Assembly (NCBI GenBank): GCA_002067855.1
Contig: MVQS01000243.1
Coordinates: forward strand, 1 to 10,507
Length of the DNA stretch: 10,507 nt
Direction of reading: 5' to 3'
Origin: Syntrophaceae bacterium PtaB.Bin038
GTDB lineage: Bacteria > Desulfobacterota > Syntrophia > Syntrophales > UBA2192
Shown here: piece by piece, positions 1 through 6,619 of the stretch
Numbering within the stretch: position 1 is the first letter of the stretch
How the letters are laid out: each line of letters starts with the position of its first letter
The notes under the pieces: model-generated
What the model saw: the letters and a program-made list of their open reading frames with translations, nothing else
Databases searched by the model: none
What the model was told of the DNA's origin: nothing
Program-made: the position numbers and the translations under genes

Positions 1-1980
1 GCAGATGCTGGCACTCATGGTCAGCGGCTTGTTCTGGGCGTATTTGCCGCGGAAGTACCCCTCGAGGATGAGCACCCCCTTGTCGTGGGTCCTGCCGGAG
101 AGCTTGGCCTCCCGCTCGATGTTGATGACGCCGGCCCGTCCCATGGAGGTCTGGGCCGTGATCCGCGAGGGCTTCCCGAAGGCGTACTCGCCCATGTCGT
201 AGACGGAGAGGCCGTTGACCTGCCCCACGACCCGGTCGTCCGTGTCGATCATGATCGTACCGTCCTCGATGAGCTCCTGGATCTTCTCCTCGATCTGCTT
301 GACCCGGTTGATCCTCTCGTCGTAGGCCCTGTCGACGTGGGCGTCCGTCACGATGTCGCTGCCGTCCTTCTTCGCCCAGTAGTGGGCCTCCCGGATGAGA
401 TCGGCGATCTCGCTGAAACGCGTCGAAAGCTTCTTCTGCCTCCCCGTGAGACGCACGCCGTACTCGACGACGGCGCAGACGGCCTTCTTGTCGAAATCGA
501 GGAGCTTCTCCTCCTCGAGGATGCGCTTGATGAGGCAGACGTACTCCCGGATGTTCTCGTCGGTGTTGGGCATCTCGACGTCGAACTGCGCCTTCGTCTT
601 GAAGATCTCCTGGAAGTCCCGCTCCAGGTTGTACAGCAGGTAGTACAGGTAGTCGTCGCCGATCATGATCACCTTGACGTCCAGGGGGATCGGCTCGGGC
701 TTGATCGCCGTGGGCAGGAAGCCGAAGGGGTCGTAGGGCTGCATGTTCACTTCCCGGCTCTTCAGCGTCCGTTTCAGGAAGGTCCAGACCCCCGGCTCGA
801 TGAGGGCTTCCAGGGCGTCGAAGACGATGTAGCCGCCGTTTGCCCGCAGCAGGGAGCCCGCCTTGATGTGGGTGAAGTCGGTGCGCCAGAAGCCCGATCG
901 GTCCACCTCCCGCTCGATCGTGCCGAAGAGGTTCTTGAAGGTCGGCGCCGTCTCGATGATGATGGGGGTCTTCTCGGTTTCCGAGTTGTCCACGAGCACG
1001 TTCACCTTGAACTCGATGAAGCGCTTCACGGGCATCTGGGGCACGGGGAAGGGAAGCGCCTGCTGCTGCGGCTGCTGCTCCTCCTCCTTCTCCTGGAACA
1101 TCTTCAGGTTCGACAGGATGTGCTCCCGGACCTCGTCGAGGTAGCCGTTGACCTTCTCGTTGGAGTCGCCGTAGCGCAGCTGCAAGTCCGAGATCTGGGC
1201 CGTCACGGCGGGCGAGCCGTACTTGTGTTCGAGGATGCCGATCTGCCTGCGGATCTCCCGCTCGATCTCGCGCGTCTCCCGCATGACCCCCTCGAGCTCG
1301 ATCCGCATCTCCACGAGTTTCTGCCGGATCTTCTCCAGCTCCTCCCGGCTGAACTTGTCTTCCTCGGCCAGGGCCTCGAGCTGTTCGAAGGGGACGGGAC
1401 GCCCCTCCACGATGGGGGCGATGTCCTGCCGGGTGAAGGGGCCCATCTGGAAGGCGACGAGCTGGAAATTCTCCTTCAGGAGGCGGTCGTTGAACTCCCG
1501 GATGATCTCCTTCTGTTTCTGCCGGTAGGCGTTGATGGTCTCTTCGGATTCCTTCTTGAACTCGTCGCTCTCGAGGATGAGCGGGATGTTCTTCCGCAGA
1601 TGGGCGACGAGGTCGTCCATGTCCTTCTGAAACTTCCGGCCCGCGCCGGCCGGAAACATGATCACCCTCGGGGTGTCGGGGTCCTTGAAGTTGTGGACAT
1701 AGCAGATGTCGCTCGGGATGGGTTTCTTGAGGTCGAGCTGGCCGAGAAGGTTCTTGATCGTCGTCGTCTTGCCCGTTCCCGTCATCCCGGAGACGTAGAT
1801 GTTGTACCCGGGGCTCTCGATCTCGAGACCCAGCGTGATGGCATTGACGGCGCGGTTCTGTCCGATGATCGCGTCGGTCCTCTTGCATTCCTTCGTTGTC
1901 TCGAAACCGAGGAGGGTGGGGTTGCAGCTCCACCGCAGCAACTCGACGGGCACTTCTTTCACGGGTGTCAACTGCGCCAT
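1..1980 (-). CDS. Lon-family ATP-dependent protease (LonB/YcbZ-like), 3' end cut by window edge
   Basis: The first 660 residues are visible and the frame is still open at the edge. The architecture is that of the 'Lon-related putative ATP-dependent protease' family (E. coli YcbZ/LonH relatives): N-terminal region, Walker A GMTGTGKT at residues 65-72, a long charged, probably coiled-coil stretch at about 130-305 ending in an E/Q-rich run, Walker B-like GGYIVFDA near 382-389, a sensor-2-type TGRQKKLS at 512-519, and the start of the Lon protease domain from about 585. The last visible residues (TMSASIC) normally lie a short way before the catalytic serine of the Ser-Lys dyad, so the active site itself is outside the window. 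Both ATPase motifs look intact, so active unfolding is expected. No membrane segment is evident. The ATG at 1980 follows GAGAGG about 8 nt upstream and has its own promoter. The role is inferred to be cytosolic protein quality control. Confidence 0.95.
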   Translation of the reverse strand, partial: MAQLTPVKEVPVELLRWSCNPTLLGFETTKECKRTDAIIGQNRAVNAITLGLEIESPGYNIYVSGMTGTGKTTTIKNLLGQLDLKKPIPSDICYVHNFKDPDTPRVIMFPAGAGRKFQKDMDDLVAHLRKNIPLILESDEFKKESEETINAYRQKQKEIIREFNDRLLKENFQLVAFQMGPFTRQDIAPIVEGRPVPFEQLEALAEEDKFSREELEKIRQKLVEMRIELEGVMRETREIEREIRRQIGILEHKYGSPAVTAQISDLQLRYGDSNEKVNGYLDEVREHILSNLKMFQEKEEEQQPQQQALPFPVPQMPVKRFIEFKVNVLVDNSETEKTPIIIETAPTFKNLFGTIEREVDRSGFWRTDFTHIKAGSLLRANGGYIVFDALEALIEPGVWTFLKRTLKSREVNMQPYDPFGFLPTAIKPEPIPLDVKVIMIGDDYLYYLLYNLERDFQEIFKTKAQFDVEMPNTDENIREYVCLIKRILEEEKLLDFDKKAVCAVVEYGVRLTGRQKKLSTRFSEIADLIREAHYWAKKDGSDIVTDAHVDRAYDERINRVKQIEEKIQELIEDGTIMIDTDDRVVGQVNGLSVYDMGEYAFGKPSRITAQTSMGRAGVINIEREAKLSGRTHDKGVLILEGYFRGKYAQNKPLTMSASIC

Positions 1981-2021
1981 GACGATTTCCTCTCGGGTGC
2001 GGTTCGGCCGGGTTCGCTGGA

Positions 2022-2050
2022 ACTATAATCAATGCGGCCCGAATTGTCCA
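2022..2050 (-). promoter_or_regulatory. sigma70-type promoter for the Lon-like protease gene
   Basis: On the minus strand a -35 element TGGACA (2045-2050) and a -10 element TATAGT (2022-2027) are separated by exactly 17 nt. Each differs from consensus at one position. Transcription would start near 2015, giving a leader of about 35 nt before the ATG at 1980. This supports transcription independent of dnaJ. I see no sigma32-like heat-shock element. Confidence 0.65.
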
Positions 2051-2113
2051 TCCTTTCTTGTCGGGCGCGGCCCGCAGAGCGCGACCTCCGGCGGTGTTCG
2101 GGAGATTCGTGTC

Positions 2114-2143
2114 CCCGCTTGCCCGGGAGGGTCCGGGCGCGGG
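2114..2143 (-). terminator. GC-rich hairpin just after dnaJ (terminator-like, no U tract)
   Basis: Starting one base after the dnaJ TGA, the minus strand can fold into CCCGC+GCCCGG paired with CCGGGC+GCGGG: an 11-bp stem, a 6-nt loop and a 2-nt AA bulge. No run of T follows, so it is not a textbook intrinsic terminator. It may be a weak terminator or a 3'-end stabiliser for the dnaJ mRNA. Its place between dnaJ and the next promoter fits a transcription-unit boundary. Confidence 0.45.
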
Positions 2144-2144
2144 A

Positions 2145-3212
2145 TCAGGATGCGGATTCGCCGGCGAGCCGGGCGAACTCCCTGAGCAGTTCTTCCTGCT
2201 TCCTGGAGAGATTGGTGGGGATTTTGACGAGAACCTGCACCACCTGGTCCCCCCGGCCGAGACCCTTGAGATGGGCCACTCCCTTGCCTCTCAGGCGGAA
2301 GACCCTTCCGCTCTGCGTCCCCCGGGGGATTTTCAGCGATTCCTTTCCCTCGATGGTCGGCACCTCGATCGTGGCCCCGAGGGCGGCCTGGGTGATGGAG
2401 ATGGGGATCTGGCAGAGGATATCGTAGCCGTCACGCTCGAAAAACTCGTGGGGCTCCACGTGGATGAAGACGTAGAGGTCTCCGCTGGGGCCGCCGAAAT
2501 CGCCCTCCTCGCCTTCGCCCCGCAGACGCAGGCGGGAGCCCGTCTCGACCCCGGCGGGGATCTTGAGGCTCACGGTCTTGCGGCTCCTCGCCTTTCCCGT
2601 CCCGAAGCACCCCTTGCAGGGGTTCTTGATCACACGGCCCGCACCGCGGCATTGCGGGCAGGTGGTGCTGATGGTGAAAAAGCCGCTCGATTGGGTCACC
2701 GTGCCGCGTCCGGCGCACCGGGGACAGGTTTCGGGCTGCGTTCCCGAGGCGGCCCCCGTTCCCGAGCACTCCGCGCAGCGTTCGAGTTTTTCCAGTTCGA
2801 TCTGCGTGGAGGTCCCCTTCACGGCGTCCATGAAGGAGATCTTCAGGTCGTAGCGCAGGTCGGCTCCCTGGCGGACGGCGGAGCGGGAACGGCTGCGGGC
2901 CCCGGTGAAGCCGAACACGTCCTCGAAGATGTCGCTGAAGTTCGTGAAGATGTCGTCGAAGCCGGAGAATCCCCGGAAGCCGGTTCCGTTGATCCCCTCG
3001 TGTCCGTAGCGGTCGTAAATCTTGCGTTTTTCGATGTCCCGCAGCACCTCGTAGGCCTCGGCCGCCTCCTTGAACTTCTCCTCGGCCTTCTTGTCCCCGG
3101 GATTGCGGTCCGGGTGGTACTGCATGGCGAGCCTGCGGTAGCTCTTCTTGATTTCCTCGTCGGAGGCGCTTCGGTCGACGCCCAGAATCTCGTAGTAGTC
3201 CCGCCTTTCCAT
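2145..3212 (-). CDS. dnaJ: Chaperone protein DnaJ (type I Hsp40)
   Basis: This 355-residue co-chaperone stimulates DnaK ATP hydrolysis and delivers unfolded substrates in the cytosol. Visible in order: a J domain (about 4-70) with the essential HPD at 33-35; a Gly/Phe-rich linker (about 70-115) containing DIF-like repeats (DDIF, SDIF, EDVF); four CxxCxGxG zinc motifs with cysteines at 146/149, 163/166, 185/188 and 199/202; then the two beta-sandwich substrate-binding domains and a C-terminal dimerisation segment. All four zinc motifs are complete, which separates it from CbpA-type proteins. The length is slightly short of the usual 370-380. The ATG at 3212 gives the canonical RDYYEILGV start, though its Shine-Dalgarno is weak. 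dnaK and grpE are not beside it, so it is a detached dnaJ. It has its own promoter and is followed by the Lon-like protease gene. Confidence 0.98.
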   Translation of the reverse strand: MERRDYYEILGVDRSASDEEIKKSYRRLAMQYHPDRNPGDKKAEEKFKEAAEAYEVLRDIEKRKIYDRYGHEGINGTGFRGFSGFDDIFTNFSDIFEDVFGFTGARSRSRSAVRQGADLRYDLKISFMDAVKGTSTQIELEKLERCAECSGTGAASGTQPETCPRCAGRGTVTQSSGFFTISTTCPQCRGAGRVIKNPCKGCFGTGKARSRKTVSLKIPAGVETGSRLRLRGEGEEGDFGGPSGDLYVFIHVEPHEFFERDGYDILCQIPISITQAALGATIEVPTIEGKESLKIPRGTQSGRVFRLRGKGVAHLKGLGRGDQVVQVLVKIPTNLSRKQEELLREFARLAGESAS

Positions 3213-3265
3213 ATCCGATCCGCGCGTTCCCTTTTGGGCGCACCTATCCCTTTTGATTTTTGCCT

Positions 3266-3294
3266 AAGATAAGGATGCCCCGGTGGCCTGTCAA
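3266..3294 (-). promoter_or_regulatory. sigma70-type promoter for dnaJ
   Basis: A perfect -35 TTGACA (3289-3294), a 17-nt spacer and a -10 TATCTT (3266-3271, four of six consensus bases) lie on the minus strand between the purC stop and dnaJ. The expected start near 3259 gives a leader of about 47 nt. No CIRCE inverted repeat is visible, so heat-shock control by HrcA is not supported by this sequence. Confidence 0.6.
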
Positions 3295-3319
3295 GGCGAA
3301 GGCGGGTTTTTCCCCCGGA

Positions 3320-4210
3320 TCACGGCGTTTTCGTGAACCGGCGAAGGGCTTCCTCGTACTTCTCGCGTGTTTTCTCAATGATATCGGGGGGCAACTGCGG
3401 CGCGGGCGGCCTCTGGTCCCATTTGAGCGACAGCAGGTAGTCTCTGAGGAATTGCTTGTCGTAGCTCTTCTGCCCGCGCCCTTCGGCGTAGCCGTCCCGG
3501 GGCCAGAACCGGGAGGAGTCGGGGGTGAGCACCTCGTCGATGAGGATCAGCTCGTCGCCGGCGAGCCCGAACTCCATCTTCGTGTCGGCGATGATGATGC
3601 CCGCGGCGGCCGCGATCCCGTCGGCTCGCTTGTACACGGCGAGACTCGCTGCGATGATCCGGTCCGTCAGCTCCCTGCCGATGAGGCGGGCCATCTCCTC
3701 GATCGAGATGGGCAGGTCGTGTTCCCCTTCGGGGGCTTTTGTGGAGGGGGTGAAGATGGGCTCGGGCAGCTTGGAGGATTCCTTGAGCCCGGCGGGCAGA
3801 CGGATTCCCGAAACGGGCTTGCCGCTCGCGTAGTCCTTCCAGGCCGAGCCCGTAATGTAGCCCCGGACGATGCACTCGACGGGGAGGGGCTTTGCCTTCC
3901 GCACGAGCATGCTTCGGCCCTTCAGGACGTCCCGGTGGGGCCTGCAGGCCTCGGGGAACCTGTCCACGTCCGTCGTGACGAGGTGATTGCCGATGATATC
4001 GGCCATCCGCCGGAACCAGAACTCGGAGAGCTTCGTCAGGACCGCCCCTTTCCCGGGGATGGGGTTCGGCATGATGACGTCGAAGGCCGAAATACGGTCC
4101 GTCGCCACGATGAGCAGGTGCTCGCCGAGGTCGTAGATGTCCCGCACCTTGCCGCGAGTGACGAGTTTCAGGCCTTTCAGGTCGGTCTGGTACAGTGCTG
4201 GCTGTGTCAT
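3320..4210 (-). CDS. purC: Phosphoribosylaminoimidazole-succinocarboxamide synthase (SAICAR synthetase)
   Basis: This 296-residue enzyme joins CAIR and L-aspartate with ATP to form SAICAR in de novo purine synthesis. Both family signatures are present: LPVECIVRGYITGS at 109-122 and ADTKMEFG at 208-215, followed by DEVLTPDSSRFW at 225-236. The N-terminal GKVRDIYDLG nucleotide-binding strand is at 20-29. Its length matches the longer SAICAR synthetase subfamily rather than the roughly 240-residue E. coli form. The same frame is open far upstream, but the ATG at 4210 is chosen because a strong AGGGAGGAG Shine-Dalgarno lies at 4214-4222 and homology begins there. An in-frame ATG at 4228 would add only six residues encoded by that ribosome-binding sequence. 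The gene begins 14 nt after the MBL hydrolase stop and is probably co-transcribed with it. Confidence 0.98.
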   Translation of the reverse strand: MTQPALYQTDLKGLKLVTRGKVRDIYDLGEHLLIVATDRISAFDVIMPNPIPGKGAVLTKLSEFWFRRMADIIGNHLVTTDVDRFPEACRPHRDVLKGRSMLVRKAKPLPVECIVRGYITGSAWKDYASGKPVSGIRLPAGLKESSKLPEPIFTPSTKAPEGEHDLPISIEEMARLIGRELTDRIIAASLAVYKRADGIAAAAGIIIADTKMEFGLAGDELILIDEVLTPDSSRFWPRDGYAEGRGQKSYDKQFLRDYLLSLKWDQRPPAPQLPPDIIEKTREKYEEALRRFTKTP

Positions 4211-4213
4211 GGT

Positions 4214-4222
4214 CTCCTCCCT
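4214..4222 (-). promoter_or_regulatory. Strong ribosome binding site fixing the purC start
   Basis: AGGGAGGAG on the minus strand, with its GGAGG core 5 nt from the ATG at 4210. It lies between the hydrolase stop (4225-4227) and purC, and it argues against the upstream in-frame ATG at 4228, which overlaps the hydrolase TGA as ATGA. Confidence 0.75.
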
Positions 4223-4224
4223 GC

Positions 4225-4854
4225 TCATCGGACATAGGGGTTGTAGCGCTTTTCGTCGCCGATCGTCGAGGTCGGCTTTCTGCCGTAGTTGTGCCCGGGC
4301 AGGACGACGGTCTCGTCGGGGAGCGTGTAGAGCCTCTCCTTGATGGCCCTTGCCAGGGTGTTCCACGAACCTCCCGGCAGGTCCGTACGGCCGACGGCCT
4401 CGACGAACAGGGTATCGCCCGTGAACACGTACCCGTCCGTGTACAGGGAGATGCCGCCCGGTGTGTGCCCGGGCGTGTGGATGACCTGCAGCTTGACCGA
4501 TCCCGCTTCGATCGTGTCCCCGTCGCGGACCGTGACATCCGGGGCGGGCGAGGCCTTCGCCCGGAACAGGGCCAGGATCATCGCCGGGGTGGAGGAGAGC
4601 ATGTGCGCGTCCGCCTCGTGGATGACGATCTTCGACCCCGTCAGTCTCTTCATGTCGGCATTGCCCGAGATGTGGTCCACGTGCCCGTGCGTGTTCACGA
4701 CGGCGCGGATCGTGAGTCCGTTCTTCTTCGCTTCGGCGAGGATCCTTTCCGTCTCCGCCGCCGGGTCGATCACGAGGGCGTCCCCCGTGTCCTCGTCGCC
4801 CACGATGTAGGCAAAAACGGCCATGTGGCCCACCTGCAGTTGCTTCAAATACAT
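4225..4854 (-). CDS. MBL-fold metallo-hydrolase, glyoxalase II-like (GloB/YcbL type)
   Basis: A 209-residue soluble protein of the metallo-beta-lactamase superfamily. The dinuclear metal site is complete: H56, H58, D60 and H61 in THGHVDH, H130 in TPGHTPG, the bridging D147 in FTGDTLF, and H188 in LPGHNY. The compact size and motif spacing resemble the short YcbL-like branch of hydroxyacylglutathione hydrolases, which lack the C-terminal substrate-binding domain of classical GloB. A thioester hydrolase role is likely, but the substrate cannot be read from the sequence. The ATG at 4854 is chosen because AGGGGG lies 6 nt upstream (4861-4866) and the family's usual N-terminus starts there. A longer start at 4980 would add 42 basic, unconserved residues. 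It leads a probable two-gene unit with purC. No signal peptide is seen. Confidence 0.9.
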   Translation of the reverse strand: MYLKQLQVGHMAVFAYIVGDEDTGDALVIDPAAETERILAEAKKNGLTIRAVVNTHGHVDHISGNADMKRLTGSKIVIHEADAHMLSSTPAMILALFRAKASPAPDVTVRDGDTIEAGSVKLQVIHTPGHTPGGISLYTDGYVFTGDTLFVEAVGRTDLPGGSWNTLARAIKERLYTLPDETVVLPGHNYGRKPTSTIGDEKRYNPYVR

Positions 4855-4910
4855 GCTGCGCCCCCTGGGCAGGGTTGCTTCTTCCGGCAACGGTCCGGCC
4901 TGATGCCCGT

Positions 4911-4978
4911 GAAGAGCGGAAGTGAAAAAGCGCGGACGATACGGAAAGGAAAGTCCCGGCTCCGATCTTCGGCGCTTC
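4911..4978. repeat. Possible degenerate period-8 inverted repeat (third copy)
   Basis: Plus-strand units GAAGAGCG and GAAGTGAA (4911-4926) face minus-strand units GAAGCGCC and GAAGATCG (4978-4963), with less clear flanking units. The first 12 bases of the left arm (GAAGAGCGGAAG) are identical to the start of the clearer copy at 10142. The match is short and could be chance. It lies in the 264-nt gap between rsmB and the MBL gene. Confidence 0.35.
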
Positions 4979-5022
4979 ATCCCCTCCCGACGGCAATTCG
5001 GACCCGCGATTCCGGGTGCAAA

Positions 5023-5052
5023 GCAATACCATTACCCGCGCACTCAAGTCAA
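5023..5052 (-). promoter_or_regulatory. Candidate promoter for the MBL hydrolase-purC unit
   Basis: On the minus strand, TTGACT (5047-5052) is followed after 18 nt by TATTGC (5023-5028), preceded by TGG in the extended -10 position. The -35 matches consensus at five of six bases but the -10 at only three, so support is moderate. It is the best candidate in the gap between rsmB and the MBL gene and would give a leader of roughly 160 nt containing the possible degenerate repeat. Confidence 0.4.
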
Positions 5053-5118
5053 CGGGCGAAGAGCCCCCGGCTGCAGGTCCCCTTGGGCCCGGCGGCGTTC
5101 CGTCCAGGCAAGGAGTGT

Positions 5119-6480
5119 CTAGCGCCGCACGAGCAGGGCCCCGAAAAATCCGTCCGTGCCGTGGCGGTGGGGGAAGGTCCGGAAGTACCCCTCCGCGCCG
5201 ACGGTGCCTGCGGGAACCGCCGGGGGCGGGCGGTGCGGGGAGAAATCGGGGTGGGCCTCGAGAAACGCCGCGACGACGCCGTCGTTTTCCTCGGGCATGA
5301 CGGAGCAGGTGCTGTAGAGGAGGGTCCCGCCGGGCCTCACGCAGGCGGCGGCGTTGGCGAGGATGCGTCCCTGCAGGGGCGGCATTTCGGCGAGCCCGGG
5401 CTCCGTCAAATGCCATCGAATCTCGGGGTTTCTCCGCAGGGTGCCGAGCCCCGAGCAGGGGGCGTCGACCAGGACCCGGTCGAATGTCCCCAGGCGGACC
5501 GTCCCGTTCGGGTCCGTTGCGTCGACGATGGCGGTTCGCACCGCGAGGGCCCCCCAGCGCCGCGCCGTCGATTCCAGGGCCCGGAGCTTTGCCTGCCGGT
5601 TGTCCGCAGCGACGATCTCCCCGCCGTTTTCCATCAGGGCGGCGAGGTGGGTCGTCTTCCCGCCGGAACCGGCGCAGAGGTCCAACACCCTCTCCCCGCT
5701 GCGCGGCGCCAGCAGGTGCGGGATCAACTGCGAGGCCTCGTCCTGGATGAGCAGCAGCCCGTCCGCGATTTCCGGCAGGTCCCGGGGCGGCGCGGGCGTC
5801 TTTGCCAGGATGATCCCGTCCGGCGACAGCGCCGTTGCCCTCACCTCAAACCCCTCCCGCTCCAGCCTCTCGAGCATTTTCGCCCGGGATGTCTTCAGCG
5901 AGTTGACGCGGAGGGTAAACGGCGGGATCTCGTTGTCCGCCCGGCAGAGGGCGCGCGCTTCCTCGAGGCCGAAACTGCCGATCCAACGCTCGACGAGCCA
6001 GCGGGGGTGGGAAAGGGCCACGCAGAGGTGGCCGACGGGATCGGAATCCGGGTCGGGAAATTCGATCCCCTCGAGCCCCCGGAGGGCGTTTCGCAGGATT
6101 GCGTTGACGAGCTTGTCGCGGCCCGGGGCCAGGCGCTTTGCCGTGCCGACGGCCTCGTCGACGGCGGCATAGGCGGGGATCTTCTCCGCGAAGCGCACCT
6201 GGTACAGGGCGACGCGGAGTATGTTCCGCACCCCCGGATCGAGCGTTGCGGGGTTTCCCCTGTAGAAGCGATCGATCAGGAAGTCCAGCAGCCCCCGCGT
6301 CCGCAGGGTGCCGTAGACCAGGAAGGTCAGCAGCGCCCGGTCGGCTTCGGCCCGCGGCCGCCCCGAGGAAAGGACGCTGTCCAGCAGGGGCTCGGCATAG
6401 GCTCCCTCGGCGTCGACTCGGTTCAGGATGTGGACGGCCAGGGCCCGGGGGCTGTCTTTCAGGGATGGAGGCAGCCTCAA
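5119..6480 (-). CDS. rsmB: 16S rRNA (cytosine-967-C5)-methyltransferase RsmB
   Basis: A 453-residue SAM-dependent enzyme that methylates C967 (E. coli numbering) of 16S rRNA. An N-terminal NusB-like RNA-binding domain (about 10-135) is followed by a Rossmann methyltransferase domain: the SAM loop DLCAGSGGKTTHLA at 267-280, DAPCSG (PCS motif, C342) and YSTCSV (TCS motif, C392). The last two are the paired cysteines of the RsmB/Nop2 family, C392 being the expected nucleophile. The length is slightly above E. coli RsmB (429). The start is TTG at 6480: no in-frame ATG or GTG is near, and AGGAGA (6486-6491) lies 5 nt upstream, ideally placed. The N-terminal SPRALAVHILNRVD aligns with family starts. 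It lies 131 nt after fmt, with an inverted repeat between them. fmt and rsmB are commonly adjacent in bacteria. Confidence 0.97.
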   Translation of the reverse strand: MRLPPSLKDSPRALAVHILNRVDAEGAYAEPLLDSVLSSGRPRAEADRALLTFLVYGTLRTRGLLDFLIDRFYRGNPATLDPGVRNILRVALYQVRFAEKIPAYAAVDEAVGTAKRLAPGRDKLVNAILRNALRGLEGIEFPDPDSDPVGHLCVALSHPRWLVERWIGSFGLEEARALCRADNEIPPFTLRVNSLKTSRAKMLERLEREGFEVRATALSPDGIILAKTPAPPRDLPEIADGLLLIQDEASQLIPHLLAPRSGERVLDLCAGSGGKTTHLAALMENGGEIVAADNRQAKLRALESTARRWGALAVRTAIVDATDPNGTVRLGTFDRVLVDAPCSGLGTLRRNPEIRWHLTEPGLAEMPPLQGRILANAAACVRPGGTLLYSTCSVMPEENDGVVAAFLEAHPDFSPHRPPPAVPAGTVGAEGYFRTFPHRHGTDGFFGALLVRR

Positions 6481-6485
6481 GGGGT

Positions 6486-6491
6486 TCTCCT
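6486..6491 (-). promoter_or_regulatory. Ribosome binding site supporting the TTG start of rsmB
   Basis: AGGAGA lies 5 nt before TTG (6478-6480). The next methionine codon in this frame is about 200 codons downstream, inside the conserved protein, so the TTG must be the start or very close to it. Confidence 0.75.
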
Positions 6492-6518
6492 GATAGGGGC
6501 GGCAGAGGTATGCATGCG

Positions 6519-6619
6519 GAAGCTGAGAAGCTGGGAAGTTGAGAAGTTTGGCGCAGTCTCCAGCAGACTATCGTCTGCCGGCTCCACCAAGCTTCCCAAC
6601 TTCATAATTTCCTAGCTTC
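6519..6619. repeat. Inverted repeat with period-8 arms between fmt and rsmB
   Basis: The left arm (6519-6550) is four head-to-tail 8-base units of GAAG plus four variable bases (for example GAAGCTGA). The right arm (6588-6619) is four units of the same type on the other strand, in register, such as GAAGTTGG and GAAGCTTG. About 24 of 32 arm positions are complementary, best near the loop, and the outer ends form a perfect GGAAGCT/AGCTTCC pair (6518-6524 and 6614-6620). The 37-base centre contains a nested perfect hairpin, GCAGAC-TATC-GTCTGC (6563-6578). The right arm overlaps the fmt stop codon. I do not recognise a named family. It could be a REP- or MITE-like element or an mRNA processing structure. 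Confidence 0.75.

Noticed and set aside
85..2028. 647-residue plus-strand open frame opposite the Lon-like gene
   Set aside because: It is Leu/Asp/Val-rich antisense translation of a conserved protein with no recognisable domain. Long antisense frames are expected in GC-rich genes.
2058..3272. 404-residue plus-strand open frame opposite dnaJ
   Set aside because: Antisense of a clearly conserved DnaJ; no domain is recognisable.
4855..4980. Longer start for the MBL hydrolase at 4980
   Set aside because: It adds 42 basic, low-conservation residues. The ATG at 4854 has a well-spaced AGGGGG and matches the family start. A purine-rich stretch before 4980 means it cannot be fully excluded.
4211..5416. 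Upstream extension of the purC frame, giving a 698-residue protein
   Set aside because: The extra 400 residues are out-of-frame translation of the MBL gene and rsmB. The purC start is fixed by its own Shine-Dalgarno and family homology.
4195..6615. 806-residue plus-strand open frame across the MBL gene and rsmB
   Set aside because: It spans antisense of two genes and their gap and ends in the repeat array. Composition is Arg/Gly/Pro-biased and no motif is recognisable.
6519..6619. CRISPR or small tandem-repeat satellite
   Set aside because: The units are 8 bases, head-to-tail without spacers, and arranged as two facing arms. This is not a CRISPR array.
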